DNA of 64,000 bases from DAOMFB01 sp963721385 (GTDB lineage Bacteria; Acidobacteriota; Thermoanaerobaculia; UBA5066), in assembly GCA_963721385.1 (NCBI GenBank), contig CAVRJB010000013.1, positions 124,001-188,000 of the forward strand, given 5' to 3'. Each line of letters begins with the position of its first letter. Positions within the stretch are counted from its first letter, which is position 1. Of the stretch, positions 37,821-48,344 are shown piece after piece. The position numbers and the translations under genes are program-made. The notes beneath the pieces were generated by a model that did no database searches, was not told the DNA's origin, and saw nothing but the letters and a program-made list of their open reading frames with translations.

Positions 37821-40800
37821 ACCGCCGCGCGGGAGGGGGCGGGGGCGCGGAGGGCCTCGGCGACGAGGGCCTCCTGCTCGGACTCGAAGGCGTGGTGGGA
37901 GCCGGGGGCGGGGCTGGCGAGGGCGCGCCGGCCGATGTAGCGGGGTGCGCGCGACGGGGCGACCCCTTCGACGTGACCCTCGAGGAACTGCTCGCGGATG
38001 AAGCGCCATGCCCCCATGTTGCGCGGCTCTTCCTGCACCCAGGCGATCTCGACCCCGGCCGGGTAGCGGCCGAGGATCTGCCCCAGCTCCCGTCCCGGGA
38101 ACGGGTAGACCTGCTCGAGCCTCACGACGGCGACGTCGTCGCGCCCCGCCTTCTCGCGCGCCGCGAGGAGGTCGTAGACGACCTTGCCGCTCGCGAGGAC
38201 GACACGGCGAACGCCCCCCGTGCCGCTCGCGGCGAAGCTCGCGTCGTCGAGGACCGGGTGGAACGCCCCGACGGCGATCTCGTCGAGCGAGGAGACCGCC
38301 CGAGGGTGGCGGAGGAGACTCTTCGGCGACATCAGGATGAGCGGCTTCCGGACCTCCCCCGCCATCTGGCGCAACAGGGCGTGGTAGTACTGCGCAGGCG
38401 TCGAGACGTTGGCGACCCGCAGGTTCTCCTCGGCGCAGAGCGTCAGGAACCGCTCGAGACGCGCGGAGGAGTGCTCGGGGCCCTGCCCCTCCTGCCCGTG
38501 CGGCAGGAGCAGAACGAGACCGCACCGCTGGTTCCACTTCTGCTCGGAGCCGGAGACGAACTGGTCGATGACGATCTGGGCACCGTTCGCGAAGTCTCCG
38601 AACTGCGCTTCCCAGAGGACCAGCGACGACGGGTCGGCCACGGAGTAGCCGAACTCGAACCCGAGGACGGCGTTCTCGGAGAGGAGTGAGTCGATCACCT
38701 CGAACTCGGCCTGCTTCCCTTCCGCGACGTGGTTGAGCGGGACGTACTCGTGCCCGGTCCGGTGGTCGGCGAGGACCGCGTGCCGGTGGCTGAACGTGCC
38801 GCGCCCGGAGTCCTGCCCGGAGAGTCGGACGGGGACGCCGTGGATCAGGAGCATCCCGAACGCGAGCATTTCGCCGCCGGCCCAGTCGATCTCCGGACGG
38901 CCGCTCGCGTAGTCGGCCCGCCTTTTCAGTATCGGGCGGAGCTTCGGGTGAACCTCGAAGCCGGGCGGGACGTTCGAGACGGCCTCAATGACGGCGAGCA
39001 ACGCGGAGCGCGTGTCGAGCCCGGGGTCGACCGGCGGCGCCGGGGGTGCCGTCAGCGAGTCGACGAACGAGGCCTTCGTCCGGCCGCCGGCCGACGCGTC
39101 AAAAGCCTGCTGGAGCTTCCCGCGCGCCTCGTTCCAGAGCCCCTCCAGCTCCTCGGCGGCGAGCTTCTTCACCCGGACGAGCTGGTCGCCGTAAAGGCGC
39201 GCCGTGGAAGCGTGGGCCTTGATCTTCTGGTAGAGAAGGGGCTGCGTGTAGCTCGGCTCGTCCCCCTCGTTGTGGCCGTAACGCCGGTAGCAGACGAGGT
39301 CGACGACGATGTCGCGCTTGAAGCGGCAGCGGTAGTCCAGCGCCACGTCCACGACGTGAAGGACCGCCTCCGGGTCGTCGGCGTTCACGTGGAGGACCGG
39401 GGCCTGGATCATCTTCGCGACGTCGGTGCAGTAGGTCGACGTCCGGGCGTCGACCGGGCTCGTCGTGAAGCCGATCTGGTTGTTGACGACGACGTGAATC
39501 GTCCCGCCCGTCCGGTAGCCGTGGAGCTGCGACATGTTCAGCGTCTCGGCCACCACCCCCTGCCCCGCGAAAGCCGCGTCGCCGTGAAGGAGGACCGGCA
39601 TCACCTTTTCGTGGTCGCGCTGGTCGCCGATCCGCGTCTGCTTGGCGCGGACCATCCCCTCCACGACGGGGTCGACCGCCTCGAGGTGGCTCGGGTTCGG
39701 CGCCAGGCCGACGGCCACCCGCGCGCCCCCGGCCGTTTCGTAGGTGCCGGCCGCGCCGAGGTGGTACTTGACGTCGCCCGAGCCCTGGATCGACGCCGGG
39801 TCCGGGACGTCTTCGAACTCCGCGAAGATCTGCGCCACCGGCTTGCCGACGACCGTCGCGAGGACCGTCAGCCGGCCGCGGTGCGACATCCCGATGACGA
39901 TCTCGCTGATCCCGTTCGGCGGGCAGCGGTCGAGGAGGCGCGCGAGGAGCGGGATGGCCGACTCGCCCCCTTCCAGCGAAAAGCGCTTGTGTCCGACGTA
40001 CTTCGTGTGGAGGAACTTCTCGAAGGCCTCGGCCTCGATCAGCTGTCGGAGGACCAGCTTCCGCTCGTCGTCGGAGAGGACCGCCCGGTTCCGGGAGGAC
40101 TCCATCCGGTCCATGAGCCACTGCTTCTGGATCGGGTCGGCGTTGTACATGAACTCCGCGCCGACGTTGCCGCAGTAGGTCTGCCGGAGGACTTCGAGGA
40201 TCTCGCGTAGGGTCGCCCGGTCGGTCCCCGCGAGGTGATTCGTCGTGAAGAGCCGGTCGAGGTCCCAGATCGTGAAGCCGTACGTGTGCGGGTCGAGGTC
40301 GGGGTGGTAGGGAATGTCCTCGCCCGGGCCGAGCGGGTCGAGGTTCGCGACGAGGTGCCCCCGGACGCGGTAGGCGTTGATGAGCGCCCCGACGCGGGCC
40401 TGCTTCTCGACCGCCTCCATGTTCCGCCCGCCGGCGAAGAACGGCGGGTTCAGGTCCTTCTCGAAGAGGACCGGGCGGTACGGGACCTTCAGGTCGTGGA
40501 AGATCCGCTCGTAGAAGCTGTCACCGCCGAGCAGGAGCATCTCGAGCGCCCCGAGGAACTGCCCCGACTCGGCCCCCTGGATGATCCGGTGGTCGTAGGT
40601 CGAGGAGACGTTCATCACGCGCGAGATGCCGAGGGCCGAGAGCTGGTCCTCGGGCATCGCGGCGAACTCGGCGGGATAGCCCATCGAGCCTGTCGCGATG
40701 ATCGTCCCCTGCCCCGGCATGAGGCGCGGCGCAGAGGCGGTCGTCCCGACGGTGCCGGGATTCGTCAGCGACACGGTCGTCCCGGCGAAGGCGTCGGGGT

Positions 40801-41549
40801 CGATCTGCCCCTTCCGCGACTTCGCCACCATCGTGTCGAAGGCGTCGAGGAACTCCTCGAAGGAGAGCTTTTCGACCCCCTTCAGGTTCGGAACGAGAAG
40901 GGTCCGGGTGCCGTCCTTCTTCGTGACGTCGATGGCGATGCCGAGGTTCACGCTCTCGCGCCTGAGGCGAACCGGCTTTCCGTCCGCCTCGGCGAAGCCG
41001 TCGTTCATGCCGGGGTGCTTCTCGATGGCGCGGACGATCCCCCACGCGACGAAGTGGGTGAACGAGACCTTGGACTTCCCGACCGCCTCCCGGTGGCGGT
41101 TCAGGATCCGACGGTTCTCCTCCATCGTCTTGGCCGGGATCATCCGGTTCGACGTGGCGGTCGGGACGGAGAGGGACGCCTCCATGTTCCGGGCGACGGT
41201 GGCCGCCCCCCCGGCGAGCGGGATCGCCTGCTCGCCGTCGCGAAGGGCCGCCGGAGCCGCCGAGGACGCCGGCCGCGGGACGACGACGGTGGTGGCGATC
41301 GGCTCGTAGACGCGGGGAACGGGAGCGGGCGCCGGAGCTCGGCGCGGGCGCCGGTCCGGAGGCGGCGCGGGACGCGGCGGCCCACCCCGCCACCCGCCCC
41401 TCGGCCGCTTCGAAGGCGCGCCGCCACCCCTCCTCGACCGAGGCCGGGCTCACGCGGTAGCTGGCGTAGAGCTCGAGGGCCAGGCCGGCGTTCGGGCCGA
41501 ACTCGTCGGCGAGGACGGAAACGACGTCGAGAGGAGCCATCTGACTCAT
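37817..41549 (-). CDS. kgd: Multifunctional 2-oxoglutarate dehydrogenase/decarboxylase E1 with fused E2-like domain (one frame change)
   Basis: About 1,243 residues after correction. Domains in order: a short E1 N-terminal helix (SVLADEFGPNAG), a Pro/Ala linker, an acyltransferase-like E2 catalytic domain with SFTHFVAWGIVRA and YDHRIIQGAESGQFL, then a full thiamine-diphosphate E1 with GMSHRGRLTVLATVVG and the ThDP motif GDAAFAGQGV...NNQIGFTT. This is the OdhA/Kgd layout of actinobacteria, not the usual separate SucA and SucB. The frame changes near 41335; dropping one G restores APAPVPRVYEPIA. A TAGAAT -10-like box lies 15 bases before the ATG. Confidence 0.92.
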
Positions 41550-41602
41550 GGTTTCGGGCGCGCGATTCTACTCTTCACTCTGGTCTTCGCTCCGGCCCTG
41601 GC

Positions 41603-42593
41603 TCAGGCCGTCACGTCGCGGCGAATGAAGAGGACGAACGCCGCCGCAACGGAAGCCGCCGCCCAGGCGGCGAGGACCGCCGCGCAGAACGGAAGGGTCA
41701 TCCCCGGGTAGGGCGTCGGGACGCCCGTGTAGAACTCGGGGAGGGGGAGGCAGGAGACGAAGAACCATTTCGCCCCCTCCCAGTCGGAAGCGACGCGGGA
41801 GAGGATCGTCCCCCCGATCAATGTCGCCATCATCGTCCCCATCGCGGCGGCCGTGGAGCGAAAGATCACCGAGAGGAGCAGCGTCACGGCCCCGACGGCA
41901 AGGGCCGAGTACCAGGCAAGGCCCCACGCCGCGAGCGCGTCCTGCCAGAGCGGTAGAACCCGGACCCCGCTCACGTCGAAGCCCGCCTCGCCGAATCTGA
42001 AGCCGGTCACCATCGGCGCGCCCCACCCCGACCAGCCGAAGGCGACGCCGGCGATCGCCCAGGACAGGAAGGCCGCCAGCAGCAGGGTCAACGAGGTGAA
42101 GAGGACGAGCGCCACGATCTTCGACAGCAGGATCTTCCAGCGGGCGACGGGGCGCGTCAGGAGAAGAGTGATCGTCCCCTCCGAGAACTCCGACGACACG
42201 AGATCCGCCCCGACGACCGAGACGAGGAGCGGGATCAGGAGGATCGACCCGACGCCGGCGAAGGTCCGGCAGAAGACCGGCGCCGTCAGGGCGTCGGGGT
42301 TGATCCCCTTCTCGAGGTGGTAGCGGAGGCGGCCGGTCTCGAACCTCATCCACTGCCCCCACATCCGGGGGATGTTCTCGGCGGCCGAGGTCCCGCTCCA
42401 TGTGCGCGATCCGGGACTCGACCCGCGCGCGCCAGTTCCCGGTCGGATTGTCCCTCTCGGCGTTCCGCCGCTGCCGCGCCTGCCCGAAGACGACGACGGC
42501 GAGGAGGATCCCGAGGACGAGAAGGACGACGCGGAACCGCTTCCGTCGGAGGATCTTGAGCGTCTCGTTTTCGACGAGCCCCGCCAGCCTCAT
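41603..42593 (-). CDS. ABC-2 type transporter permease (one frame change)
   Basis: About 330 residues when read through. The N-terminus NETLKILRRKRFRVVLLVLGI is the cytoplasmic-to-first-helix pattern of NatB/ABC-2 exporters. After a large extracytoplasmic loop, five more helices include LIPLLVSVVGADLVSSEFSEGT and TLLLTRPVARWKI, both typical. The frame changes near 42395, where removing one C joins MERDLG to AENIPRMWGQW. Its ATG overlaps the stop of the ATPase gene as ATGA. Substrate unknown. Confidence 0.85.
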
Positions 42594-43321
42594 ACCGTCT
42601 CCCCCGCGGTCTTCTCGAGGAAGAGCTCTTCCAGCGACTTTCCGCCCTCTCCGGTCAGCTCGGCGAGCGTCCCGGTCGCGAGCGTCCGCCCGCGGTGGAC
42701 GATGGCGATCCGGTCGACGAGCTTCTCCATCTCGGAGAGGATGTGGCTGGAGACGAAGACGGCGAGGCCCCGTTCGTCGGCGAGGCGGCGGATCAGCTCG
42801 CGCATCTCGCGGATGCCGGCCGGGTCGAGGCCGTTCGTCGGCTCGTCGAGGATCAGGACCGCCGGGTCGCCGAGCAGCGCCTGAGCGATTCCGATCCGCT
42901 GCCGCATCCCGAGGGAGTAGGTCCGGACCGGGTCGTCGAGCCGCCTGGACATCCTGACGAGCTCGGCCAGCGGCGCGATCCGCTCCGCGGCGCCGTCCCC
43001 GAGCATCCGCGCGAAATGCTCCAGGTTCTCGCGCCCCGTCAGAAAGCGGTAGAGGTCGGGCGTTTCGACGATGCAGCCGACGCGCCGCATCGCGGCCTCG
43101 AACTCACGGGCGAGGTCGTGCCCGTCGATGACGACGCGCCCCCGCGTCGGGCGGACGAGCCCGACCAGCATCCGGATCGTCGTCGTCTTCCCGGCGCCGT
43201 TCGGGCCGAGGAAGCCGAAGACCTCGCCCCGGTGGAGCGCGAACGTCGCGTCGGTCACGACCTCGCGGTCGCCGTACTTCTTCGCCAGCCCCTCGGCGGA
43301 AAGGACCACGGTCGATTCCAC
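42590..43321 (-). CDS. ABC transporter ATP-binding protein (ABC-2 exporter type)
   Basis: A 243-residue ATPase with Walker A GPNGAGKTTTIRMLVGL, signature YSLGMRQRIGIAQALL and Walker B LILDEPTNGLDP. It resembles the ATPases of NatA, bacitracin-resistance and similar exporters. The start is GTG at 43319-43321; a TAAAAC sequence ends six bases upstream and may be a weak leaderless promoter. It is translationally coupled to the permease. Confidence 0.92.
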   Translation of the reverse strand: MESTVVLSAEGLAKKYGDREVVTDATFALHRGEVFGFLGPNGAGKTTTIRMLVGLVRPTRGRVVIDGHDLAREFEAAMRRVGCIVETPDLYRFLTGRENLEHFARMLGDGAAERIAPLAELVRMSRRLDDPVRTYSLGMRQRIGIAQALLGDPAVLILDEPTNGLDPAGIREMRELIRRLADERGLAVFVSSHILSEMEKLVDRIAIVHRGRTLATGTLAELTGEGGKSLEELFLEKTAGETV

Positions 43322-43402
43322 GTCCCCGTTTTACGCCATCGGTGACCTTTTCGCGCGTCTCTCCGGCCGTCTCGGCTTCGAGGAAGTCGGAGGCACCGCG
43401 CG

Positions 43403-44749
43403 CTACGGGAGGAACCCGAGGTTGTCCGTCGCGAACTGGCCGAGGTTCGGGAAGACCGCAGGAAGGTCGCTCGACGCGACGCCGTACCACTGCGCCAGCG
43501 TGGCGCCGTACTGGTCGACCGATGTCGTCGGGATCCAGCGCCCCTCGGTCGAGGCGTCGTCGGGACCGCGCAGCGCCAGCGTCGGGAAGGTGCCGTAGAA
43601 GTCGCCCCCCTTCACCGAGCCGCCCAGGACGAAGTGGTGGCTCCCCCACGCGTGGTCCGACCCGCCGCCTGAGGCGGGAAGGAGCGTCCGGCCGAAGTCC
43701 GAGAGGGTGAACGACGTCACGTTCGTCGCGACCCCCAGCTCCACCGTAGCGTCGTAGAACGCCTTCGTCGCCTGGCTCACCTGCGTCAGGAGGTTCTGCT
43801 GCGTGTTCAGCTCGTCGGTATGCGTGTCGAACCCGCCGAGCGAGGCGAAGAAGATCTGCCGGTTCATCTTCAGCGCCTCTCGGCTCGCGATCACCTGGGA
43901 GATCTTCAGGAGCTGGCTCCCGAGCGACGTCGAGGGGAAGACGGTCTTGACGGGCGACGCCTGGGCGAGGGCCGCGTTGAGCGTGGCCACGTCGTCGATC
44001 CCGTTCGACGTGATTGCGTTGGCCGCGCCGACGAGCGTCGTCGAGGAATCGGCCAGGAGGATCCGCCGCAGGGCCGCGTAGCGAGCCCTGGACGCTGCGG
44101 AACCCGAGAAGCCCGCGAGACCGCTGCCCGGCACGAGCGGCCGGGCGCTGACGCCTGTGGCGAAGAGGGGGACGCCGGAGACGGAGACGACCATCGGGAA
44201 TCGCGCCGGGTTGAGGGGCGCGGTCGCGTCCGCCAGTCGGCCGCCCCAGCCCGTGTTCGCATGGACGTCACTCGTCCTGGGCACGCCGGACTGCCACTGG
44301 CTCTGCTGGTCGAAATGGGAGAAGAGGCTGTCGGGCCTCGGGGCTCCTGCGAGGTACTGCGCTCGGAGGATCGGCGCGGCGAGCGTTCCCACGTTCGCGA
44401 GAACGGCGAGCTTTCCGGCGCCGTACAGCTCCTGCAGCTCGACGAGGGAAGGATGGAGCCCGAACGCCGCCTTCTGGCTCGCGGCGTTCACCTTCAGGAG
44501 CGAGTCCTTCGGAATGTTCAGCGTCGTCCCCCGGACCTTCGCGTACAGGGCGTAGTCGTCGTAGGGGATCACGGTGTTGTTCCCGTCGTTGCCGCCGTAA
44601 AGGAAAATGCAGACGAGCGCCCGGTAGTCGGCCGCTGCCTCCGGGGAGACTGCGGCGTCCAGGCGCGAGAAGCGGTCGAAGGCCGACAGGAGGGCGGCGG
44701 CGCCGAGGCCGCAGCCGGCATCGCGGAGAAACTGGCGTCGAGTTCTCAT
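43403..44749 (-). CDS. DUF1501 secreted protein (Tat-type signal)
   Basis: A 448-residue protein with the N-terminal pattern RTRRQFLRDAGCGLGAAALLSA, a twin-arginine-like signal ahead of a hydrophobic stretch. The body has the DUF1501 hallmarks CIFLYGGNDGNNTVIPYD, SHFDQQSQWQSG, GFDTHTDELNTQQ and DHAWGSHHFVLGG, related to the sulfatase/alkaline phosphatase fold. Function unknown. DUF1501 genes are nearly always paired with DUF1800 genes, as here; the ATG is 13 bases after the DUF1800 stop. Confidence 0.9.
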   Translation of the reverse strand: MRTRRQFLRDAGCGLGAAALLSAFDRFSRLDAAVSPEAAADYRALVCIFLYGGNDGNNTVIPYDDYALYAKVRGTTLNIPKDSLLKVNAASQKAAFGLHPSLVELQELYGAGKLAVLANVGTLAAPILRAQYLAGAPRPDSLFSHFDQQSQWQSGVPRTSDVHANTGWGGRLADATAPLNPARFPMVVSVSGVPLFATGVSARPLVPGSGLAGFSGSAASRARYAALRRILLADSSTTLVGAANAITSNGIDDVATLNAALAQASPVKTVFPSTSLGSQLLKISQVIASREALKMNRQIFFASLGGFDTHTDELNTQQNLLTQVSQATKAFYDATVELGVATNVTSFTLSDFGRTLLPASGGGSDHAWGSHHFVLGGSVKGGDFYGTFPTLALRGPDDASTEGRWIPTTSVDQYGATLAQWYGVASSDLPAVFPNLGQFATDNLGFLP

Positions 44750-44762
44750 CGTCCGGCCTCCT

Positions 44763-46497
44763 TCAGCGCGCGACCTGGTATTGGGAAGAGCCCGCTACGA
44801 GGTAGACGGCGGTCTGGACTCGCAGCAGGGAGTTCGTCGACGGAATGGCCGAGACCGCGTCGGTCACGGCGGCTGCCATCTCCGGCGACATCGTGTTGTG
44901 CAGGAGCGTCATGTTCAGGTTCGCGACGAGGAGCGAAGGACTCCAGGCAAGCGGTTGGAGCGAAGTCAGGTCGATCGTCGTTCCGCCGTCGGCGGTCCGA
45001 ATGCCGCCGGACGTGAGGGCGTTCACGAAGTTCAGGCGCGCCTCGGCAGCCGAGGAAGACTGGATCCCGTACTCCGGCCCCTGGAGCGCCGTCCCGGGAA
45101 CGAGGACCTCGTGCGGGTAGTAGCTGAAGACCGTGGGAGAGTTGAAGAGGTTCTGCCCCATCGCCCTCGCCGCCGCCGCCAGCTCCCCGTCGGTCGTCGT
45201 CTCGAATGCGCGGAGGAGGCCGGTGATGTAGAGGACCGGCTCGCGCAGGTGGCCGTAAGCGGGATCGGTCTTCGCGGATCCGCGCGCCTCCTGGTCGAGG
45301 AGGATCGCCCGGATGACCGCCCTCATGTCGCCTCTCACGCCGGAGCCGTTGTCGTCGAACGCGGCCGCCACGCGGGCCACGTAGGCGGGGCTCGGGTTCG
45401 ACGTGACGAGGTGCTGGATCAGCTGTTTCCCGATGAAGGGCCCGACGTTCGGGTGGTGGAAGATGTTGTCGAGAGCCTGCCGGAGGTCGGTCTCGCCGTC
45501 CTGGTTCGCCGGAATCGTCGAGAAGACGCTCCCCGGGTAGGACAGGAGGAGCTTCACCCCCTTGTCGTGGTTGGTGTCCTTCCCCGCGCCGTCGCGGTAG
45601 AGGACCATCGGCGCGAGGAAATTCGGCGGGTCGTGCCGGAAGAGGCGGGCGCCGGCGAGAGGAGCGTAGGTCCAGCCGGTCAGAACGTGGGCGAGGTCCT
45701 CGACCGCTGTCCTGTGAGTAGGCGGGAACCGGGTCCCCGTTTCCGTCGAGGACGACCGTGCCGTCCGGGAGAAGCTGGTTCACGCCGATCGAGAAGAGCT
45801 GAAGCACCTCCCGCGCGTAGTTCTCGTTCGGCGCGACGTCGCTTCCGGGGACCGGCGCGTCGTTGTTCACCATGTCGAGGTAGCGCCCCATCGCGGGGTT
45901 CAGCGTCACGTCGTCGAGGAGCTGCCGGTAGTTGGCGAACGCGTCCTTCTGGAGCATGTTCAGGTAGGGAGACATCTCGCTCGGCTGCCGGATCTCAACC
46001 CCCGAAACGACGAGGATCTCGTGCAGCGCGAGGGCGACGCGCTGCCTCAGTTGGTCCTCGCCGGAAAGCGCGTTCCTGAAGAACTGTACCTGCAGGGGAA
46101 ACATCGAGTAGTTGTCCCGAAGACAGGTGGCGGCGCTCCCCGCCGGGCAGCCGACCATGGCGCTGACCGGCTGCTGGGGAAGACTCGGGTATGCCGAGGC
46201 GGGCGCCGCGAATTGCTCCGCGAGCCAACGGTCGAAGCCCGTCGCCTGCACCTGCGCCACCAGCGCGTCGGTCGGGCCGAACGTCGCCTGCTCCAGGAAC
46301 CGGATCACGTCCGCGCGGGCCGGGTAGCGAGACTGGACAGGGCCGGTCGGCGAATCGCTGACGACCTTGACGGGCTGGGAAGGCGCTCGTCCGGCGGCCA
46401 GGATCAGGGCGGCCGCCACGAAGACGCCGATCGCCGACTTCTGTCCCGGCGGCCGCTCGCGACCGGCGGGCGCGATGGGCGAAACGCATCGTTTCAT
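44763..46497 (-). CDS. DUF1800 secreted protein (one frame change)
   Basis: About 578 residues when read through. A signal peptide (about 1-38) is followed by RFLEQATFGPTDALVAQV, FPLQVQFFRNALSG, RQRVALALHEILVVSG and NENYAREVLQLFSIG, the classic DUF1800 N-terminal half. The second half has HPNVGPFIGKQLIQHLVTSNPSP and YITGLLRAFE. The frame changes near 45705, where removing one A gives QDAVEDLAHVLTGWTYAP. The ATG at 46497 has a perfect AGGAGGAG six bases upstream. Function unknown. Confidence 0.9.
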
Positions 46498-46503
46498 TCG
46501 TTT

Positions 46504-46511
46504 CTCCTCCT
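46504..46511 (-). promoter_or_regulatory. Strong Shine-Dalgarno fixing the DUF1800 start
   Basis: AGGAGGAG lies six bases before the ATG at 46495-46497. It rules out the upstream in-frame ATG at 46533 and suggests strong translation of the DUF1800/DUF1501 pair. Confidence 0.75.
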
Positions 46512-46566
46512 GGCCTGCCCCATTTTTCCTCATTGGACGACATCCGGCGGTCGGCGATTACGTCTC

Positions 46567-46596
46567 GGGACGTTCCGGTGATCGCCATCACGTCCC
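46567..46596. promoter_or_regulatory. Compound inverted repeat in the 46.5 kb divergent intergenic region
   Basis: GTGAT-CGCC-ATCAC (46578-46591) is flanked by GGGAC (46567-46571) and GTCCC (46592-46596), giving a 10-bp stem with a six-base bulge on the left side. It lies between the divergent DUF1800 and SGNH genes and may bind a regulator or fold as a hairpin. Confidence 0.3.
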
Positions 46597-46644
46597 TCCC
46601 GCGGGCGATCAAGCGGGCTCTTCGGCTTCGCCGCCGCCATCCGT

Positions 46645-46656
46645 CAGAATGCATGC
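46645..46656 (+). promoter_or_regulatory. Putative leaderless promoter of the SGNH hydrolase gene
   Basis: CAGAAT (46645-46650) is exactly six bases before the GTG at 46657, and there is no Shine-Dalgarno. Confidence 0.35.
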
Positions 46657-47481
46657 GTGAGGCGCCTCTTCCTCTGGTTCGTCCCGGCGGCCGCCGGTCT
46701 CGCGACCGCGCTCGTCTTCGCGGGCGGGTTCGCGGCGGGAATCTCCGGGCGGCTCGGCCAACCGGTCTCCGACGAACTCCTCCCGAAGCCGACGTCGGCC
46801 CCGGCGGCACCGCTCACTGGAGCCTTCCGGATCGTCGCGCTCGGGGACTCGCTCACGCGAGGCGCCGGCGACGCATCCGGCGGCTACCCCGAGCGCGTGG
46901 CAAAGGCGCTCCGGGCGGCGGGATCGACGGTCGAGGTCGAGAATCTCGGCGTCGACGGGGCCGAATCGAAAGACCTGCTCAGGAAGTTGAACGACCCGGA
47001 GACCCGGAGGCGCCTGCAGGGCGGTCAGCTCATCCTCCTGTCGATCTCGGGAAACGACCTCAGCCATTCGCTCCGCGGCGGGCCCCCCGGCGCCGGCGCG
47101 GAAAGCGAAGACCCGACCGGTCCCGCTCGCCAGGCCGCCTCTTCCAACCTTCGGGGCATTCTCTCCGCCATTCGCGATGCGAACGGCTCGGCGCCCATCC
47201 GGCTCCTCGGCCTCTACAACCCCTTCCCGCAGGGGTTCGACCCGCTCCTCGCGAAGAAGTCGCTTCTCGCCTGGAACGTGGCGCTGGAGGAGGCGAGCTA
47301 CTCCGTGCCGGGCGCCGTCGTCGTCCCGACGGCCGACCTCTTCGCCGAGCGGTCCGACCGCCTCGCAGCCGACCGTTTCCATCCGGGGCCGGCCGGTTAC
47401 GACGAGATCGCCGCCCGAATCGTGTCGACGCTGGGCACCGGTGCGAAGCCGGAGTCATCTGCGCGACAATCCTCCCGATGA
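46657..47481 (+). CDS. SGNH/GDSL-family lipase or esterase, exported
   Basis: A 274-residue protein with an N-terminal signal peptide or anchor (RRLFLWFVPAAAGLATALVF). The catalytic blocks of SGNH hydrolases are present: IVALGDSLTRGAG (block I serine), a Gly/Ala region, SGNDL (block III), and DRFHPGPAGYDEIA (block V Asp and His). It resembles YpmR/TesA-like GDSL lipases acting on acyl esters outside the cytoplasm. GTG start; the stop overlaps the next ATG (ATGA). Confidence 0.88.
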   Translation: MRRLFLWFVPAAAGLATALVFAGGFAAGISGRLGQPVSDELLPKPTSAPAAPLTGAFRIVALGDSLTRGAGDASGGYPERVAKALRAAGSTVEVENLGVDGAESKDLLRKLNDPETRRRLQGGQLILLSISGNDLSHSLRGGPPGAGAESEDPTGPARQAASSNLRGILSAIRDANGSAPIRLLGLYNPFPQGFDPLLAKKSLLAWNVALEEASYSVPGAVVVPTADLFAERSDRLAADRFHPGPAGYDEIAARIVSTLGTGAKPESSARQSSR

Positions 47482-48344
47482 ACGGCGAACAGCGCACCGT
47501 CAAGGAGGAAATCGGCCTCGACCTCGGGGCGACCTTGACCAAGGCCGTCGTGGTCGAGGAAGGCGCTCCGCTCTCCGATTTCATGACGTTTCTCTTCCCG
47601 AGCGACGACCGGACCGCCATCGCCACCTTTCTCGGCCGGCACGCGAATCCCCTCCTCTCGGCGACCGGCGCCGGGGCCCGCCGTCTTGCGAAGCAGTTCA
47701 CCGGCGCGCTCCCGGTCGAGCTCGTCGACGAGTTCGCCGCCTGGGGCCTTGGCGAGGAGCCTCTCCTCCAAAAGGCCGACTTCTCCCCCGGCTTCCCGCA
47801 CCTTCTCGTAAGCCTGGGGACAGGGACGTCGATCCTGCGGGTCGACGACGCGCGCCGCGTCAGGCGCGTCGGCGGGACGGGGCTGGGCGGCGGAACGATG
47901 CGGGGATTCGGCCGCCTCCTGCTCGACGAGCCCGACCACGACATCCTGGCCTCCCTCGCCGCCCAGGGGGACCGGCGGCGGGTCGACCTCCTCGTCAGCG
48001 ACCTCTACGGCGCGGGCGAGATCACGCTGAGGGGGGACCTGACGGCCGCGAACCTCGGCCGCGTCACCTCGCGCGACCCGCGCGACCTCGCCCACGCCAT
48101 CGTCGGCCTGATCGGCGAGAACGTCGGCCTCCTGGCCGGGGCCCTGGCCCTGGTCGACGGCGGACCGCCTCTCGAGATCGTCTATGCGGGCGCCACGCTC
48201 CGCGCGAACGCCGCGCTGCGCGACGTTCTCGCCTTCACGAACTCCGTCGTCGGCGCGACGGCCCGCTTCCTCCCGCACGGCGAGTACGTCGGCGCCGTCG
48301 GCTCGATCCTGGCCGCTCGGGCGGCTCGGGCCGCCCGCGGATGA
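47478..48344 (+). CDS. coaW: Type II pantothenate kinase
   Basis: A 288-residue ASKHA-fold kinase for the first step of coenzyme A synthesis. The phosphate-binding GLDLGATLTKAVV, the catalytic-Glu region LVDEFAAWGLG, LVSLGTGTSI, and VGGTGLGGGTMRGFGRLL match CoaW/PanK-II rather than types I or III. The ATG at 47478 overlaps the SGNH stop and its own stop overlaps the next ATG, so the three genes are coupled. A BadF-like activator ATPase is the alternative but less likely. Confidence 0.85.
   Translation: MNGEQRTVKEEIGLDLGATLTKAVVVEEGAPLSDFMTFLFPSDDRTAIATFLGRHANPLLSATGAGARRLAKQFTGALPVELVDEFAAWGLGEEPLLQKADFSPGFPHLLVSLGTGTSILRVDDARRVRRVGGTGLGGGTMRGFGRLLLDEPDHDILASLAAQGDRRRVDLLVSDLYGAGEITLRGDLTAANLGRVTSRDPRDLAHAIVGLIGENVGLLAGALALVDGGPPLEIVYAGATLRANAALRDVLAFTNSVVGATARFLPHGEYVGAVGSILAARAARAARG

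Noticed and set aside
40235..41956. 573-codon plus-strand open frame over kgd
   Set aside because: Antisense shadow of kgd with biased composition; kgd itself is certain from its motifs.
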